Of a stretch of 64,000 bases of DNA, positions 25,604-34,821 are shown one piece after another; positions within the stretch are counted from its first letter, which is position 1, and every line of letters begins with the position of its first letter. Location of the stretch: assembly GCF_000379945.1 (NCBI RefSeq), contig NZ_KB904124.1, positions 186,001-250,000 on the forward strand. Direction: 5' to 3'. The DNA is from Porphyromonas macacae DSM 20710 = JCM 13914. GTDB lineage: Bacteria > Bacteroidota > Bacteroidia > Bacteroidales > Porphyromonadaceae. The notes beneath the pieces were generated by a model, which saw only the letters and a list, made by a program, of their open reading frames with translations, was not told where the DNA came from and did not search any database. The position numbers and the translations under genes were made by a program.

Positions 25604-26626
25604 TTACAAAAGACCTTTTTCTTTAGCGTAGTTTATTGTTTCTTTAAGTCCGCTGCGCAGGTCATACTTGGGGGTAAAACCCAGCTCGAAGAGCGGGGTG
25701 GCGTCACAGAGCCAGTTTCGCTGGCTCAAAATGGTATACTTGTCTTTGTTCAGAGGAGAGAGGCGGCCTGTCAAACGTCCCCACCATTCTCCTATCTGGC
25801 AGGCTATCCGCACAATACCGAGCGGACAGCGAAGATGCAGTACATGTTTTTTTTGCAGCAGTTCCTGTGCCAGTTTGCCATACTCGATATCCGTATAGCT
25901 GTTGCCGTCGCTGATTATATAGCTTTTGCCCTGTGCCTCAGGTTGCTCGAGCAGGAAAAGCGCAGCCCTCGCCACATCTCCGGCATGGATGAATGTCAGT
26001 AACTGAGGTTTGGGGCCGGTGATGAAATCAAAACCTTTGGCGATGGCTTGCAGGCTCAGAAGATAGTCCCGGTCTCCGGGACCGTAGACCCCTGTGGGCT
26101 GTAGTATGATATAGGGCAAGCCACTGTCGGTAACCTCACGTTCGGAAAGCAGTTTGCTTTTGCCGTAAGCATTCGCCGGTTTTTGCTGTTGGCTGCTTTT
26201 GAGCGGCTCATACGCTCCCGCAGGGGGGCCATAGCTCCCCATACTGCTCATCAGGAGGAAAAGCTCCGGCGGAACAGCAGCTGCAGCCAGTCCGCGTGCA
26301 AAGCGTCCTGTCTGTTCGGCATTGATGCGAACAAATTCTTTAGCATCTTTAGCCTTGGTGATCCCCGCATTGTGTATCACATAGTGCCATGCGGGTTCTC
26401 CGGCGGTTGGTGCCGTTTCGTTGGCAAGCCTGGCAACAGCTTTTTCCGAACGGTAATCTATTTCTATGAAATGTAATCCCGGCTGTGTCAAACGTGAGCG
26501 GTTACTGTTTTTTCTAACCGCAACCCATACTTCGTATCCCCGTTTGTATGCTTCTTCCGCCAAATAGCCGCCGATAAAACCGCTGGCTCCGGTAATTAGA
26601 ACTCTTTTCGTGGTGGCATTGAGCAT
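25604..26626 (-). CDS. NAD-dependent epimerase/dehydratase family protein
   Basis: 340-residue extended SDR. The N-terminal motif TGASGFIGGYLAE binds NAD(P), and YGKSK is the catalytic Tyr-Lys pair. The position of the conserved Ser is covered by LLMSSMGSYGPP. Members act on nucleotide sugars or on sterol/dihydroflavonol-like substrates; this one could be either. It is 14 bp downstream of the MlaD-family gene on the same strand, a context that suggests an envelope lipid or sugar role but does not prove it. Confidence 0.88.
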   Translation of the reverse strand: MLNATTKRVLITGASGFIGGYLAEEAYKRGYEVWVAVRKNSNRSRLTQPGLHFIEIDYRSEKAVARLANETAPTAGEPAWHYVIHNAGITKAKDAKEFVRINAEQTGRFARGLAAAAVPPELFLLMSSMGSYGPPAGAYEPLKSSQQQKPANAYGKSKLLSEREVTDSGLPYIILQPTGVYGPGDRDYLLSLQAIAKGFDFITGPKPQLLTFIHAGDVARAALFLLEQPEAQGKSYIISDGNSYTDIEYGKLAQELLQKKHVLHLRCPLGIVRIACQIGEWWGRLTGRLSPLNKDKYTILSQRNWLCDATPLFELGFTPKYDLRSGLKETINYAKEKGLL

Positions 26627-26640
26627 ACAACAACGATTTT

Positions 26641-27516
26641 TTAGAAAACAGAGAAGTGTACGTAACGATTAGGATTTTTCTTAATATCGCTAAGCAGGCT
26701 GTCTGCGCTGTTTACCATGGCATTCAATCGATCGTACAACCCCGGATCGTTGAGCAGTTTACCCGCTGTGCCTTTGGTATCCTTAAGCTGCTCCGTAACC
26801 AACCGGAGATTGTTCGTTGTCTCTTCTATGTTTTTGATTAAAACCTTAATATCGGAGTTCTGAATGTCGTTCGTAATTTTAATGGCATTGTCGGACACCT
26901 GCTCGATATTTGCAATGACCGGCGGAAGGCGTTCTCCGGTCACACGCAATGCCTTGGCCAGCTCTTCAATTTGTTTCGTTGTGTTACGTATGTATCCTAC
27001 AGCTTCAGCAATGTCGGGATTGTTCACTTGCCTGTTCACACCGCGAACCATCGAGTCTATATGCGGCATCAGGCTGTCGATCATGGGTAAAATCTTTTCC
27101 TGTGCAATAGACATCAGATCTGTTTGCATGTTGATCGCCTCCAATTCACCTCTCGATTCTAAATACTCCGGGCTTTTGCCCATTTCAATGATAAGATCGG
27201 CTCCGCTGAGCGGATTGAGTTTGATGCGTACTTTGGAGTCTTTGGGCAATTTGACTTTCTTGTTGATACTGAGTTCTACTTTTATTCCTCTGTTATTTTC
27301 GAAGTCGAAATCCATTTTACGAACCACACCCACTTTATATCCTTCGATCAGGATGGGGGTGGATACGGTAAGCCCGTTGACTTTACTGAAAGTCGTATAG
27401 TAGGGGGTTTCTGAACTGAAGATATTAATCCCTTTCAGAAATTTGATACCAAAAAAGAGCAATCCCAACGCCACCAGCGTGAGAATCCCGATTTTAAGCG
27501 TGTTGATGTTTCTCAT
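26641..27516 (-). CDS. MlaD/MCE-family lipid transport protein
   Basis: 291-residue protein with one N-terminal membrane helix (LKIGILTLVALGLLFFGIKFLKG in part) and an MCE domain (about 38-118: TTFSKVNGLTVSTPILIEGYKVG and LNPLSGADLIIEMG). A long helical C-terminal region follows. MCE proteins form ring or tube structures that move phospholipids between membranes, usually with an ABC transporter. No MlaE/MlaF genes are adjacent here, so partners are elsewhere. It starts 21 bp after the amidase gene ends, a pairing common in Bacteroidetes. Confidence 0.92.
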   Translation of the reverse strand: MRNINTLKIGILTLVALGLLFFGIKFLKGINIFSSETPYYTTFSKVNGLTVSTPILIEGYKVGVVRKMDFDFENNRGIKVELSINKKVKLPKDSKVRIKLNPLSGADLIIEMGKSPEYLESRGELEAINMQTDLMSIAQEKILPMIDSLMPHIDSMVRGVNRQVNNPDIAEAVGYIRNTTKQIEELAKALRVTGERLPPVIANIEQVSDNAIKITNDIQNSDIKVLIKNIEETTNNLRLVTEQLKDTKGTAGKLLNDPGLYDRLNAMVNSADSLLSDIKKNPNRYVHFSVF

Positions 27517-27537
27517 CGTGCTTTTTATTAATTAGGA

Positions 27538-28755
27538 CTATAGATTGTAGATTTCTTGTGTTCGTTTCCCACTTTTATAAACAACAATAAAAGCTTTAGG
27601 ATGTTTCTTTCTGATTTGCCTGCAAAGTTGCTTGGCCTCTTTCAGAGAACCGGTGTCTCCTGCCATATAGCGGTAAATCGATTGTCCCTGATCGCGGGTT
27701 ATTTTCTGCCGGATACCTGAAAACTCTTTGCTGTTTATGGGGATTTTCTTTTTGGATGCCATAAACTGCACTCGGTAGCGGGTGCCTTTTTCCGGAACCT
27801 GTTCTTTTTTTATTTCCTTTTCTGGCGTCTTTTTAGATGTCTTTACGGTTGGCTCTGCGGCTTCATCCTCTTCCTGATTGTCGATCGTTTGTTCCGGTGC
27901 TTCTTCGCGAGGTGTTTCCTGCTCTTCGACCGCAGTCTCCCCGGCGACCTGCTTGCCCTCTTTGTTCATGAACCGTGAGTAATACCTGGAAAAAGCATTG
28001 GCTATATCCCCTGCCGCTTCACGCTGGCCTTTTTCTGAACCGAGGTACCTCGCTTCTTCTTTGTTGGAGAGAAAACCCAGCTCTATCAATACGCTTGGCA
28101 TGGCACTGTAAACCTGCACCCAAAAAACATTTTGCCTGACACCGCGGCTGGGACGCTTGTTGCCAAAATTGTTTTCGATACTTTCTGCCAGATAGATACT
28201 TTGGTCCAAAAATCTGTTCTGAATCATACTGAACATGATGTAGCTTTCGCTGCTTGTCGGATCAAATCCGCGATAGGTGGTTTTATAATCTTCTTCCAGC
28301 AGCATTGCCTTGTTTTCTTTCATGGCTACGCCGAGGTTCTGATTGAATTTTTCCAGCCCCAGCACGTATGTTTCCGATCCGCGTGCCGATCGGGAGCCGG
28401 CACTGTTGCAGTGAATACTCATAAAAACATCGCCTTTATTGTCGTTGGCGAAGTTGCACCGCTGCTGCAGACCGATAAAACGGTCTGTGCTACGGGTGAA
28501 AAGCACACGGACGTCGGGATGTCGCTGTTCGATCATTTTACCCGCCATCGTTCCCACTTTCAGTACCACATCTTTTTCCCTCAGCCCGTTGCTGATGGCT
28601 CCGGGGTCATGCCCCCCGTGTCCGGGGTCGAGGATCAGCGTATATTTTTTCGATGTTTTTCTTTGGGCGTTTGCTTTGTTTGCCCGTATGCCGAGGATAC
28701 CGGACAGGCATAAAACGGCTAAGAAAAAACGAATAAATATTCTATTGTATAGCAT
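27538..28755 (-). CDS. N-acetylmuramoyl-L-alanine amidase with C-terminal SPOR-like domain
   Basis: 405-residue exported cell-wall hydrolase. After a signal peptide (about 1-31) comes an Amidase_3 domain with zinc-binding LDPGHGGHDPGAI, the NxxxADxFxSIHxN-type segment (KGDVFMSIHCNSAGS) and the catalytic LIELGFLSNKEEARYL. A Glu/Pro/Lys-rich linker (about 275-320) leads to a C-terminal domain (YRVQFMASKKKIPINSKEF) resembling SPOR domains that bind denuded glycan at the septum. It cleaves the lactyl-L-Ala bond during cell separation (family role). A -7 box TACATTTG is 29 bp upstream. Confidence 0.93.
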   Translation of the reverse strand: MLYNRIFIRFFLAVLCLSGILGIRANKANAQRKTSKKYTLILDPGHGGHDPGAISNGLREKDVVLKVGTMAGKMIEQRHPDVRVLFTRSTDRFIGLQQRCNFANDNKGDVFMSIHCNSAGSRSARGSETYVLGLEKFNQNLGVAMKENKAMLLEEDYKTTYRGFDPTSSESYIMFSMIQNRFLDQSIYLAESIENNFGNKRPSRGVRQNVFWVQVYSAMPSVLIELGFLSNKEEARYLGSEKGQREAAGDIANAFSRYYSRFMNKEGKQVAGETAVEEQETPREEAPEQTIDNQEEDEAAEPTVKTSKKTPEKEIKKEQVPEKGTRYRVQFMASKKKIPINSKEFSGIRQKITRDQGQSIYRYMAGDTGSLKEAKQLCRQIRKKHPKAFIVVYKSGKRTQEIYNL

Positions 28756-28783
28756 CGGTTAATGGCAAGTTTGCTTAATTAGA

Positions 28784-28791
28784 CAAATGTA
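28784..28791 (-). promoter_or_regulatory. -7 box of the amidase gene
   Basis: TACATTTG on the minus strand fits TAnnTTTG, 29 bp before the amidase start. No clear -33. Confidence 0.5.
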
Positions 28792-28943
28792 GTAAATCTT
28801 CGTTATTCCCTGTATGAAAACGTCCGGTGTATATTTCTCTTTAACAGTCTCTTTTGCCGAGATATGTTTTCCGGTAACGGGAGAGACGTCTTTTTCTCAT
28901 AAATAAAAGTGTCTAAGCATTAAATTCAGGATAAAGAAAAGCT

Positions 28944-29015
28944 TGACGTGTACTGATGTGTGTGTGACGTGTACTGAAAAAAGGAGTGACGTGTACTGAC
29001 GTTGACGTGTACTGA
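28944..29015. repeat. Four direct copies of TGACGTGTACTGA
   Basis: Exact 13-bp copies at 28944-28956, 28965-28977, 28987-28999 and 29003-29015, with spacers of 8, 9 and 3 bases. The spacers are unrelated and too short for CRISPR. The array ends 6 bp before the MITE-like element. Confidence 0.9.
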
Positions 29016-29021
29016 AAAATT

Positions 29022-29143
29022 CTCTGCCTGATGGTTGAAAATTCTTCAGGCAAAGAAAAAAAATCCAAGTTAACTTCGTTGAAAATCCATTGCGCTACGG
29101 ATTTTTATCCGTTGGCTGAAGAATTTTGAACCATCAGGCAGAG
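29022..29143. repeat. Palindromic MITE-like element, copy 1
   Basis: Terminal inverted repeats of about 28 bp (29022-29049 and 29116-29143) with one or two mismatches enclose a core. The core contains an inner hairpin CGGAT-TTTT-ATCCG (29098-29111). The 73 bases 29025-29097 are identical to 47426-47498. No coding capacity, so any mobility would depend on a transposase elsewhere. Confidence 0.85.
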
Positions 29144-29259
29144 CCTCTCATCATAAAACTATAGACCACAACAAAAGACCCCTAAAAAGACAGAAGAAAA
29201 GGGAAAATATACAAAGAGAAAAGACGTTGCAGAAAGAGCGTTTTCTCTATTTGGATAAC

Positions 29260-29273
29260 GGTTTTGCAAAACC
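29260..29273. repeat. Perfect palindrome GGTTTTGCAAAACC
   Basis: 14-bp perfect dyad without loop, 51 bp beyond the FAA-hydrolase stop. It could be a protein-binding site; too little is known to say more. Confidence 0.4.
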
Positions 29274-29323
29274 TTTCGGCAATGTAAAAAGATGCCTATT
29301 GGAGAAAGGATATAAACAGCGTT

Positions 29324-29965
29324 TTATTTGATATCGAGATCCAGAAGACGATGCTCTCCCAAATAGCCGGTCAGATGTTGGCCGATGTGTACGGGGCCTA
29401 CCCCGGCAGGAGTGCCGGTAAAAATCATATCGCCTGTCTTGAGCATAAAGAATCTGCTGGCGTAACTCACCAAACGGTCTATACTGAAAATCATATCGCG
29501 TGTATTGCCCTCCTGCACTGTCCGGTTATCGATGTCGAGACGAAAAGGCAGTTCCTGCAGATCGTATTCGAGAGCATCCTTATCCATCCAGTCTCCCAAA
29601 GCTGCGCTGCCGTCAAAAGTTTTGGCAAGTGTCCATGGTAAGCCTTTGGCCACTAATTTCTGCTGTAAATCACGGGCTGTAAAATCTATCCCGATCGTTA
29701 CCTCTTTATAGTACCTGTGGGCAAATCGCTCTGCAATATATTTACCCACGCGGCTGATGCGCACGACTACTTCGGCTTCGTAGTCGAACCGGTCTGCAAA
29801 ATCGGGTATGAAGAAAGGAAAACCGGTACGCAGTGGCGTATCTCCCTTGGTGAAAAGAACCGGTTCTTCACCCTCGGTATCTACAGTGGATGAAGTATGA
29901 CCGATAATCGGAGTAATCTCACGGGTATGGGCCGGATAATTCATCCCCACACAGATTATTTTCAT
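29324..29965 (-). CDS. Fumarylacetoacetate hydrolase family protein
   Basis: 213-residue FAH-fold enzyme of the small YcgM/FAHD1 type, which hydrolyse or decarboxylate acylpyruvate-like compounds with Mg2+ or Mn2+. The N-terminal CVGMNYPAHTRE, the metal-binding FDYEAEVVVRI and the GIDFTARDLQ segment are present, as is GDMIFTGTPAGVGPV near the end. The physiological substrate is not predictable. It lies 27 bp downstream of rex on the same strand and is probably co-transcribed with it. Confidence 0.92.
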   Translation of the reverse strand: MKIICVGMNYPAHTREITPIIGHTSSTVDTEGEEPVLFTKGDTPLRTGFPFFIPDFADRFDYEAEVVVRISRVGKYIAERFAHRYYKEVTIGIDFTARDLQQKLVAKGLPWTLAKTFDGSAALGDWMDKDALEYDLQELPFRLDIDNRTVQEGNTRDMIFSIDRLVSYASRFFMLKTGDMIFTGTPAGVGPVHIGQHLTGYLGEHRLLDLDIK

Positions 29966-29992
29966 AAGAGAACGGAGTGCAATTTGTGCGGA

Positions 29993-30676
29993 TCAGTGGG
30001 TATGCAAACCGCATTTCATACGGTTGAACATCAATGCCAGATGGGCATACATCGAAGTGTTTTGAACCACCACACCTTCAGGAACGGAAATACGATACGG
30101 CGTAAAGTTCCAGATGGCATAGATGCCGCACTCGATGAGCTGATCCGTTACGGCTTGTGCTGTCTGGATAGGAACGGTAAGGATACCGATATGGACCTCG
30201 GGATGAAGTTCGGCTTGCTCCGCAAGATCGTCCATCGAGAAAATAGGAATTTCATCTATCCGGGTACCGATTACCTGGCTATTCACATCAAAGCCCGCCA
30301 CAATCTCCAGGCCGAACTGTCTTAGACCGCGATCCTCCAGCAAAGCAGCTCCGAGGTTACCGACTCCGAAGAGAAAAGCTCTGTGATTTTCAGTAAAACC
30401 GAGAAAATTCTCCAAAACTTCCACCATCTCTTCCGTCCGGTAGCCGATACGGGTACGGCCCTTAAGGTTTACATACGAAAGATCTTTTGCCACCAAAGAG
30501 CTGTCTACGCCTACGCCCTGCGCAATCTGTGTGGATGACACACTGTTTTGCCCCTCGGCCAAAAGCAGTTTGGCATAAGACAGATACCATGGAAGTCTGC
30601 GGAGCGAAGGTTCCGGTATCATACATTGATTTTGTTTGCACCCTTTTTCTCCATTGGGTTTCTTTTTTGCAGGCAT
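29993..30676 (-). CDS. rex: Redox-sensing transcriptional repressor Rex
   Basis: 227-residue NADH/NAD+ sensor. The N-terminal winged helix (LRRLPWYLSYAKLLLAEGQ... and VSSTQIAQGVGVDSSLVAKDLSY) recognises DNA. The C-terminal Rossmann domain has FGVGNLGAAL, and the domain-swapped C-terminal helix ends the protein. When NADH is high Rex leaves DNA and fermentation or alternative respiratory genes are expressed. It sits directly downstream of the sdh/frd operon, separated by its terminator. I found no canonical Rex operator in the sdh leader. Confidence 0.95.
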   Translation of the reverse strand: MPAKKKPNGEKGCKQNQCMIPEPSLRRLPWYLSYAKLLLAEGQNSVSSTQIAQGVGVDSSLVAKDLSYVNLKGRTRIGYRTEEMVEVLENFLGFTENHRAFLFGVGNLGAALLEDRGLRQFGLEIVAGFDVNSQVIGTRIDEIPIFSMDDLAEQAELHPEVHIGILTVPIQTAQAVTDQLIECGIYAIWNFTPYRISVPEGVVVQNTSMYAHLALMFNRMKCGLHTH

Positions 30677-30735
30677 ACGGAAAGATTTTTACGTGAAAAT
30701 TATCAACGGTGCCATGCCCGGCAAAGACAAAAGCA

Positions 30736-30775
30736 CATTAAAAAATCCCCCGCATACAGGCGGTACACGGGGGAT
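30736..30775 (-). terminator. Terminator of the sdhCAB operon
   Basis: Perfect 8-bp stem ATCCCCCG/CGGGGGAT (30745-30752 and 30768-30775). On the minus strand a T run follows it. It lies 19 bp beyond the sdhB stop. Confidence 0.88.
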
Positions 30776-30793
30776 AATTGTTTATTTATACTG

Positions 30794-31549
30794 TTAGTCG
30801 CAAAATTTGGCCGCAATAAACTCTCTGTTCAATCGGGCAATATTGCTCACAGAGATATTTTTTGGGCATTCCAGTTCGCATGCACGAGTATTCGTACAGT
30901 TACCGAAGCCCAGTTCGTCCATCTTGGCAACCATGGCTTTGGCGCGTCTTGCAGCCTCCACACGTCCTTGCGGCAGCAGAGCCAACTGGCTTACCTTGGC
31001 TGAAACGAAGAGCATGGCCGATCCGTTCTTGCAGGCTGCAGCACACGCACCACAGCCGATACAGGCCGCAGCATCCATGGCAGCCTCGGCCTTGTGGCGA
31101 GGCACGGGGATGGAGTTGGCATCGGGCGTACCTCCCGTATTCACAGAGACGAAACCTCCGGCCTGAATAATCTTGTCGTAAGCGGTGCGGTCTACCATCA
31201 AGTCACGGATGATAGGGAAACCGGCCGAACGCCACGGCTCGATGGTGATCGTATCGCCATCGTTGAAGTGACGCATATGCAACTGGCAGGTTGTGATACC
31301 GGTGTCGGGGCCGTGGGGGTGTCCGTCGATATAGAGCGAACACATACCGCAGATACCTTCACGACAGTCGTGGTCATAAACCACGGGATCTTTGCCTTCG
31401 TTGATCAACTGCTCGTTCAGGATGTCGATCATCTCCAGGAAAGAAGCGCTTTGCGAAACCTCTTTGAGCTCATAGACTTCAAAGTGGCCTTTTTCTTTGG
31501 CGCTCTTTTGACGCCAAACTTTAACCTTGATATTTATATTTTGGTCCAT
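30794..31549 (-). CDS. sdhB: Succinate dehydrogenase/fumarate reductase iron-sulfur subunit
   Basis: 251-residue electron-transfer subunit linking the flavoprotein to quinone. The N-terminal ferredoxin domain binds a 2Fe-2S cluster through CREGICGMC (Cys62, 67, 70) and a later Cys. The C-terminal domain holds [11 protein letters not shown] (Cys163, 166, 169, 173) and [12 protein letters not shown] for the 4Fe-4S and 3Fe-4S clusters. In Bacteroidales this complex usually works as a menaquinol:fumarate reductase, so frdB is an equal name. Last gene of the operon, 21 bp after sdhA. Confidence 0.95.
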   Translation of the reverse strand: MDQNINIKVKVWRQKSAKEKGHFEVYELKEVSQSASFLEMIDILNEQLINEGKDPVVYDHDCREGICGMCSLYIDGHPHGPDTGITTCQLHMRHFNDGDTITIEPWRSAGFPIIRDLMVDRTAYDKIIQAGGFVSVNTGGTPDANSIPVPRHKAEAAMDAAACIGCGACAAACKNGSAMLFVSAKVSQLALLPQGRVEAARRAKAMVAKMDELGFGNCTNTRACELECPKNISVSNIARLNREFIAAKFCD

Positions 31550-31570
31550 TGCTTTTCAGATAATTAGTGA

Positions 31571-33514
31571 TTAATTCTTATAGTTACGCTGTTTGCGCTC
31601 TGTTTCTTCATAGATCAAAGGCTCCTTGTACATGATCGGATCCTGATCTTCACCCTGGTATGCCCAGCAGGACACATAAGAGAAGTTTTCATCATCACGC
31701 TTGGCTTCGCCCTCTTCGCTCTGATGTTCCAAACGGAAGTGACCGCCACAGCTTTCTTCACGATCCAGAGCATCGTGAGCCATCAATTCGCCGATTTCGA
31801 TAAAGTCGGCCAAACGCAGCGCTTTCTCCAGCTCGATATTCAAATCGTCGGCACGGCCGGGAATATGTACTTCTTTCCAGAACGTTTTTTTCAGCTCTTT
31901 GAGTTTCTCGATACCTTTTTTCAGACCTTCGGCATCGCGACCCATACCTACGTAATCCCACATAATGTGACCGAGTTCTTTGTGGATACTGTCCACAGAA
32001 CGGTGTCCCTGAACGGTCATGAGGTGCCGGATACGGTCGTTGATATGCTTCTCCGCTTCGTCGAACTCCGGACGGTCTGTGCTGAAACGGGGCACCTGAA
32101 TTTGGTCGGAGAGGTAATTCTGAATGGTGTAAGGCAATACGAAGTAACCGTCGGCCAGACCCTGCATGAGAGCCGAAGCACCGAGGCGGTTAGCACCGTG
32201 ATCCGAGAAGTTGGCCTCGCCGATGGCAAAGAGTCCCGGAACCGTGGTTTGCAGCTCGTAATCCACCCAAATACCACCCATGGTATAGTGAATAGCCGGA
32301 TAAATCATCATCGGCGTTTGGTACGGATTATCATTGGTGATTTTCTCGTACATCTGGAAGAGGTTGCCGTAACGAGCCTCTACCACATCTTTACCCAAAC
32401 GTCTGATGGCATCGTCGAAATCGAGGAATACGGCCAAACCGGTGTTGTTGACCCCATAGCCGGCATCGCAGCGCTCTTTGGCGGCACGGCTGGCTACGTC
32501 ACGGGGCACGAGATTACCGAAAGCCGGATAGCGACGTTCCAGATAATAGTCACGGTCTTCTTCGGGAATCTGGTGACCTTTGATTTCTCCGCTTTGCAGG
32601 CGTTTGGCATCTTCCAGTTTCTTTGGCACCCAGATACGTCCGTCATTTCTCAAAGATTCGGACATCAGGGTCAGTTTGGACTGATAATCGCCGTGCATCG
32701 GGATACAGGTGGGATGTATCTGTGCCATACAGGGGTTTCCGAAGTATGCACCTTTCTTATAGCACTGCCAGGCGGCCGATCCGTTACAAGCCATAGCGTT
32801 GGTGGAAAGGAAGAATGCGTTTCCGTATCCGCCGGTGGCGATAACGACGGCATGAGCGGCAAAACGCTCGAGTTTACCTGTAATCAGATTGCGTGCGATG
32901 ATGCCGCGTGCGCGTCCGTCGATAATCACGAGGTCTACCATTTCATAACGGGTATAGAGCTTTACAGCACCTTTACCCACCTGACGGCTCAGAGCGGAGT
33001 AGGCACCCAGAAGAAGCTGCTGCCCCGTCTGACCGCGGGCATAGAATGTACGCGATACTTGAGCGCCGCCGAAAGAGCGGTTGGCCAGTGTACCGCCGTA
33101 TTCGCGGGCAAAAGGAACACCCTGTGCCACGCACTGGTCTATAATTTCGTTGGCAACTTCTGCCAGACGGTACACGTTCGCTTCACGTGCACGGTAATCG
33201 CCTCCCTTGATGGTGTCGTAGAAGAGGCGGTAAACAGAGTCGCCGTCGTTTTGGTAATTCTTAGCAGCATTGATACCTCCCTGTGCGGCAATGGAGTGTG
33301 CACGGCGAGGAGAGTCCTGAATGCAGAAGTTCATAACGTTGAAACCCAACTCACCCAGAGAGGCTGCAGCCGAAGCTCCGGCCAAACCGGTACCCACTAC
33401 GATAATATCTAATCGACGCTTGTTGGCAGGGTTAACCAACTTTTGATTGTTTTTATAATTCGTCCACTTTTGGGCTAAAGGCCCGGCAGGGATTTTAGAA
33501 TCTATTTGGCTCAT
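31571..33514 (-). CDS. sdhA: Succinate dehydrogenase/fumarate reductase flavoprotein subunit
   Basis: 647-residue catalytic subunit interconverting fumarate and succinate. FAD binding is seen at [19 protein letters not shown], and the flavin-linked histidine at His73 in [14 protein letters not shown]. Substrate-site segments include HPTCIP and the [21 protein letters not shown] region near the FAD. It is the longer form (about 640 residues) typical of B-type, single-cytochrome complexes. Located between sdhC (63 bp upstream) and sdhB. Confidence 0.96.
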   Translation of the reverse strand: MSQIDSKIPAGPLAQKWTNYKNNQKLVNPANKRRLDIIVVGTGLAGASAAASLGELGFNVMNFCIQDSPRRAHSIAAQGGINAAKNYQNDGDSVYRLFYDTIKGGDYRAREANVYRLAEVANEIIDQCVAQGVPFAREYGGTLANRSFGGAQVSRTFYARGQTGQQLLLGAYSALSRQVGKGAVKLYTRYEMVDLVIIDGRARGIIARNLITGKLERFAAHAVVIATGGYGNAFFLSTNAMACNGSAAWQCYKKGAYFGNPCMAQIHPTCIPMHGDYQSKLTLMSESLRNDGRIWVPKKLEDAKRLQSGEIKGHQIPEEDRDYYLERRYPAFGNLVPRDVASRAAKERCDAGYGVNNTGLAVFLDFDDAIRRLGKDVVEARYGNLFQMYEKITNDNPYQTPMMIYPAIHYTMGGIWVDYELQTTVPGLFAIGEANFSDHGANRLGASALMQGLADGYFVLPYTIQNYLSDQIQVPRFSTDRPEFDEAEKHINDRIRHLMTVQGHRSVDSIHKELGHIMWDYVGMGRDAEGLKKGIEKLKELKKTFWKEVHIPGRADDLNIELEKALRLADFIEIGELMAHDALDREESCGGHFRLEHQSEEGEAKRDDENFSYVSCWAYQGEDQDPIMYKEPLIYEETERKQRNYKN

Positions 33515-33577
33515 AATATTGAATGTTCTCTTGAGGTTAATACTTACCGATTACAGATGGCAAGCCATCTTTGCAGG

Positions 33578-34270
33578 TTAATATACGGGGCCGTTGTAAA
33601 TGAAACCGAAATAAACAGCCACAATAACAAAGTTGAGCACCAATATGGTGGCAAGCACGATACCGATTACTTTGAGACGTTTGTACCAAATGGCGTTGTT
33701 CCAGCCGATGGTCTGAAAAGCGCTCCAGAAACCGTGAGTAAGGTGGAACCACAATGCCACCAGCCAAACCAGATAAATGCAGGTGTAAACGGGATTGGCA
33801 AAAACTTCAACAATTTTATTAAAGCCCAGAGCGGCTTCCTTTCCCATCCATTCTTTGAGCTGCATATCTGCAAAGAAGTTGTACAAGTGAAGCACCAATA
33901 CGCCTAAGACAATAACACCCAGAACAAACATATTTTGAGAGTTCCATGGGATAGGAGTTTTTGAACTTACTCCATATCTGTCGTTACCGCGCGCTTTACG
34001 GTTTTGAAGGGTCAGAATCGTAGCATATATAATATGTACAATAAAACCCAAAGCCAGAACAGGTACCATAATCTGAACAAGCAGGTTGGTACTCATGAAT
34101 TCGGCAATCTGGTTGAAAAGATGCGTTGTCAGTTGACCGTTCTCGACGTGCAGCGCATCATACACTGCCATCAGGTTAAGCGAGCCGTGCAGTGCAAGAA
34201 AGATAAAAAGGAACAGCCCCGAAATACTCATCAGGAATTTCCTTCCAATCGAAGATTTGTTAAGCCACAT
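33578..34270 (-). CDS. sdhC: Succinate dehydrogenase/fumarate reductase cytochrome b subunit
   Basis: 230-residue membrane anchor with five predicted helices. It fits the B-type subunit that carries two hemes b and oxidises menaquinol. Conserved helix-embedded histidines are visible: FLALHGSLNL in helix 1, IVHIIYATIL, HLYNFFADM and FHLTHGFWSAFQTIGW. It is the first gene of the operon. Its promoter lies about 170 bp upstream, giving a long leader. Confidence 0.94.
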   Translation of the reverse strand: MWLNKSSIGRKFLMSISGLFLFIFLALHGSLNLMAVYDALHVENGQLTTHLFNQIAEFMSTNLLVQIMVPVLALGFIVHIIYATILTLQNRKARGNDRYGVSSKTPIPWNSQNMFVLGVIVLGVLVLHLYNFFADMQLKEWMGKEAALGFNKIVEVFANPVYTCIYLVWLVALWFHLTHGFWSAFQTIGWNNAIWYKRLKVIGIVLATILVLNFVIVAVYFGFIYNGPVY

Positions 34271-34437
34271 AAGATAGTTTGTATTAAATGAATAGAATTA
34301 TTATCCTTCTAAGTGATTTTTAATAAAAAAATTAAACAGTACAGATTTCTTGTCGCTCACCGGCCGGATTTCCCGAAACCGGAGTTGAAAGCTGCAAAAA
34401 AACATGTCTGTTTTGTACTAAAACTTCTTCGTTTACG

Positions 34438-34467
34438 CAAAGATAGTCCAATAAAGCAGAAACAAAA
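34438..34467 (-). promoter_or_regulatory. Promoter of sdhCAB
   Basis: Minus strand: TTTTG (34463-34467), 17-base spacer, TATCTTTG (34438-34445). A good Bacteroidetes promoter; the expected leader is about 160 bases. Confidence 0.7.
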
Positions 34468-34590
34468 GCATATTAAGGAAAAAAAATGATAATTCATTCA
34501 TTTTACTTCTTTCTTCAGACTAAAAATCCATATATATATGACTTTAATATCTGTTTTTTCCTGCTTTCCGAAATCTTTCTGCCACGACAA

Positions 34591-34753
34591 ATAAAAAGAC
34601 GGTGTGTCATCATGCGGAAAATGTCTGCGTTGCTTGCGACATCCGGCTTCGGTTACGTACTTCAGTACGCTCCCTTGAGCCTTAGTCTTAGCACCTTGTA
34701 CTTTAAGGATTCCGATGCACCTAAAAGGGGCTGTGTCAAAACTCCATTCTCCC
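34591..34753 (-). repeat. Dispersed 165-bp repeat, copy A
   Basis: Minus-strand copy of the element also found at 40677-40846 and 44975-45146. The shared core includes AAAGTACAAG, CCGAAGCCGGATGTCGCAAG and CGCATGATGACACACC, followed by a T-rich end. It lies downstream of dcp in dcp's orientation. The hairpin half at its start is altered here (GTTTTGACACAGCCCCTTTT retained, left arm lost). Confidence 0.85.
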
Positions 34754-34776
34754 TAAATCAATTATCATTTGTAAAG

Positions 34777-34821
34777 AACAATCGCTATCAAAGAGCTGAA
34801 AACTCAATGATAGCGATTGTT
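34777..34821 (-). terminator. Terminator of dcp
   Basis: Perfect 14-bp stem AACAATCGCTATCA/TGATAGCGATTGTT (34777-34790 and 34808-34821) with a 17-base loop, 114 bp beyond the dcp stop. T-rich flanks on both strands allow action in either direction. Confidence 0.75.

Larger units (their letters stand above)
28756..29323. other. 568-bp intergenic region carrying repeats
   Basis: No gene seen. It contains the amidase -7 box, four 13-bp direct repeats (28944-29015), a palindromic MITE-like element (29022-29143) and a perfect 14-bp palindrome (29260-29273). Confidence 0.8.

Noticed and set aside
28944-29015. CRISPR array
   Set aside because: Units are only 13 bp, spacers are 3-9 bases, and no cas genes are nearby.
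31724-33412. 562-codon open frame antisense to sdhA
   Set aside because: It is a shadow of the strongly biased sdhA codons; no family features, no start context, and sdhA is certain.
33506-33907. Plus-strand frame over sdhC
   Set aside because: Shadow of sdhC; no features.
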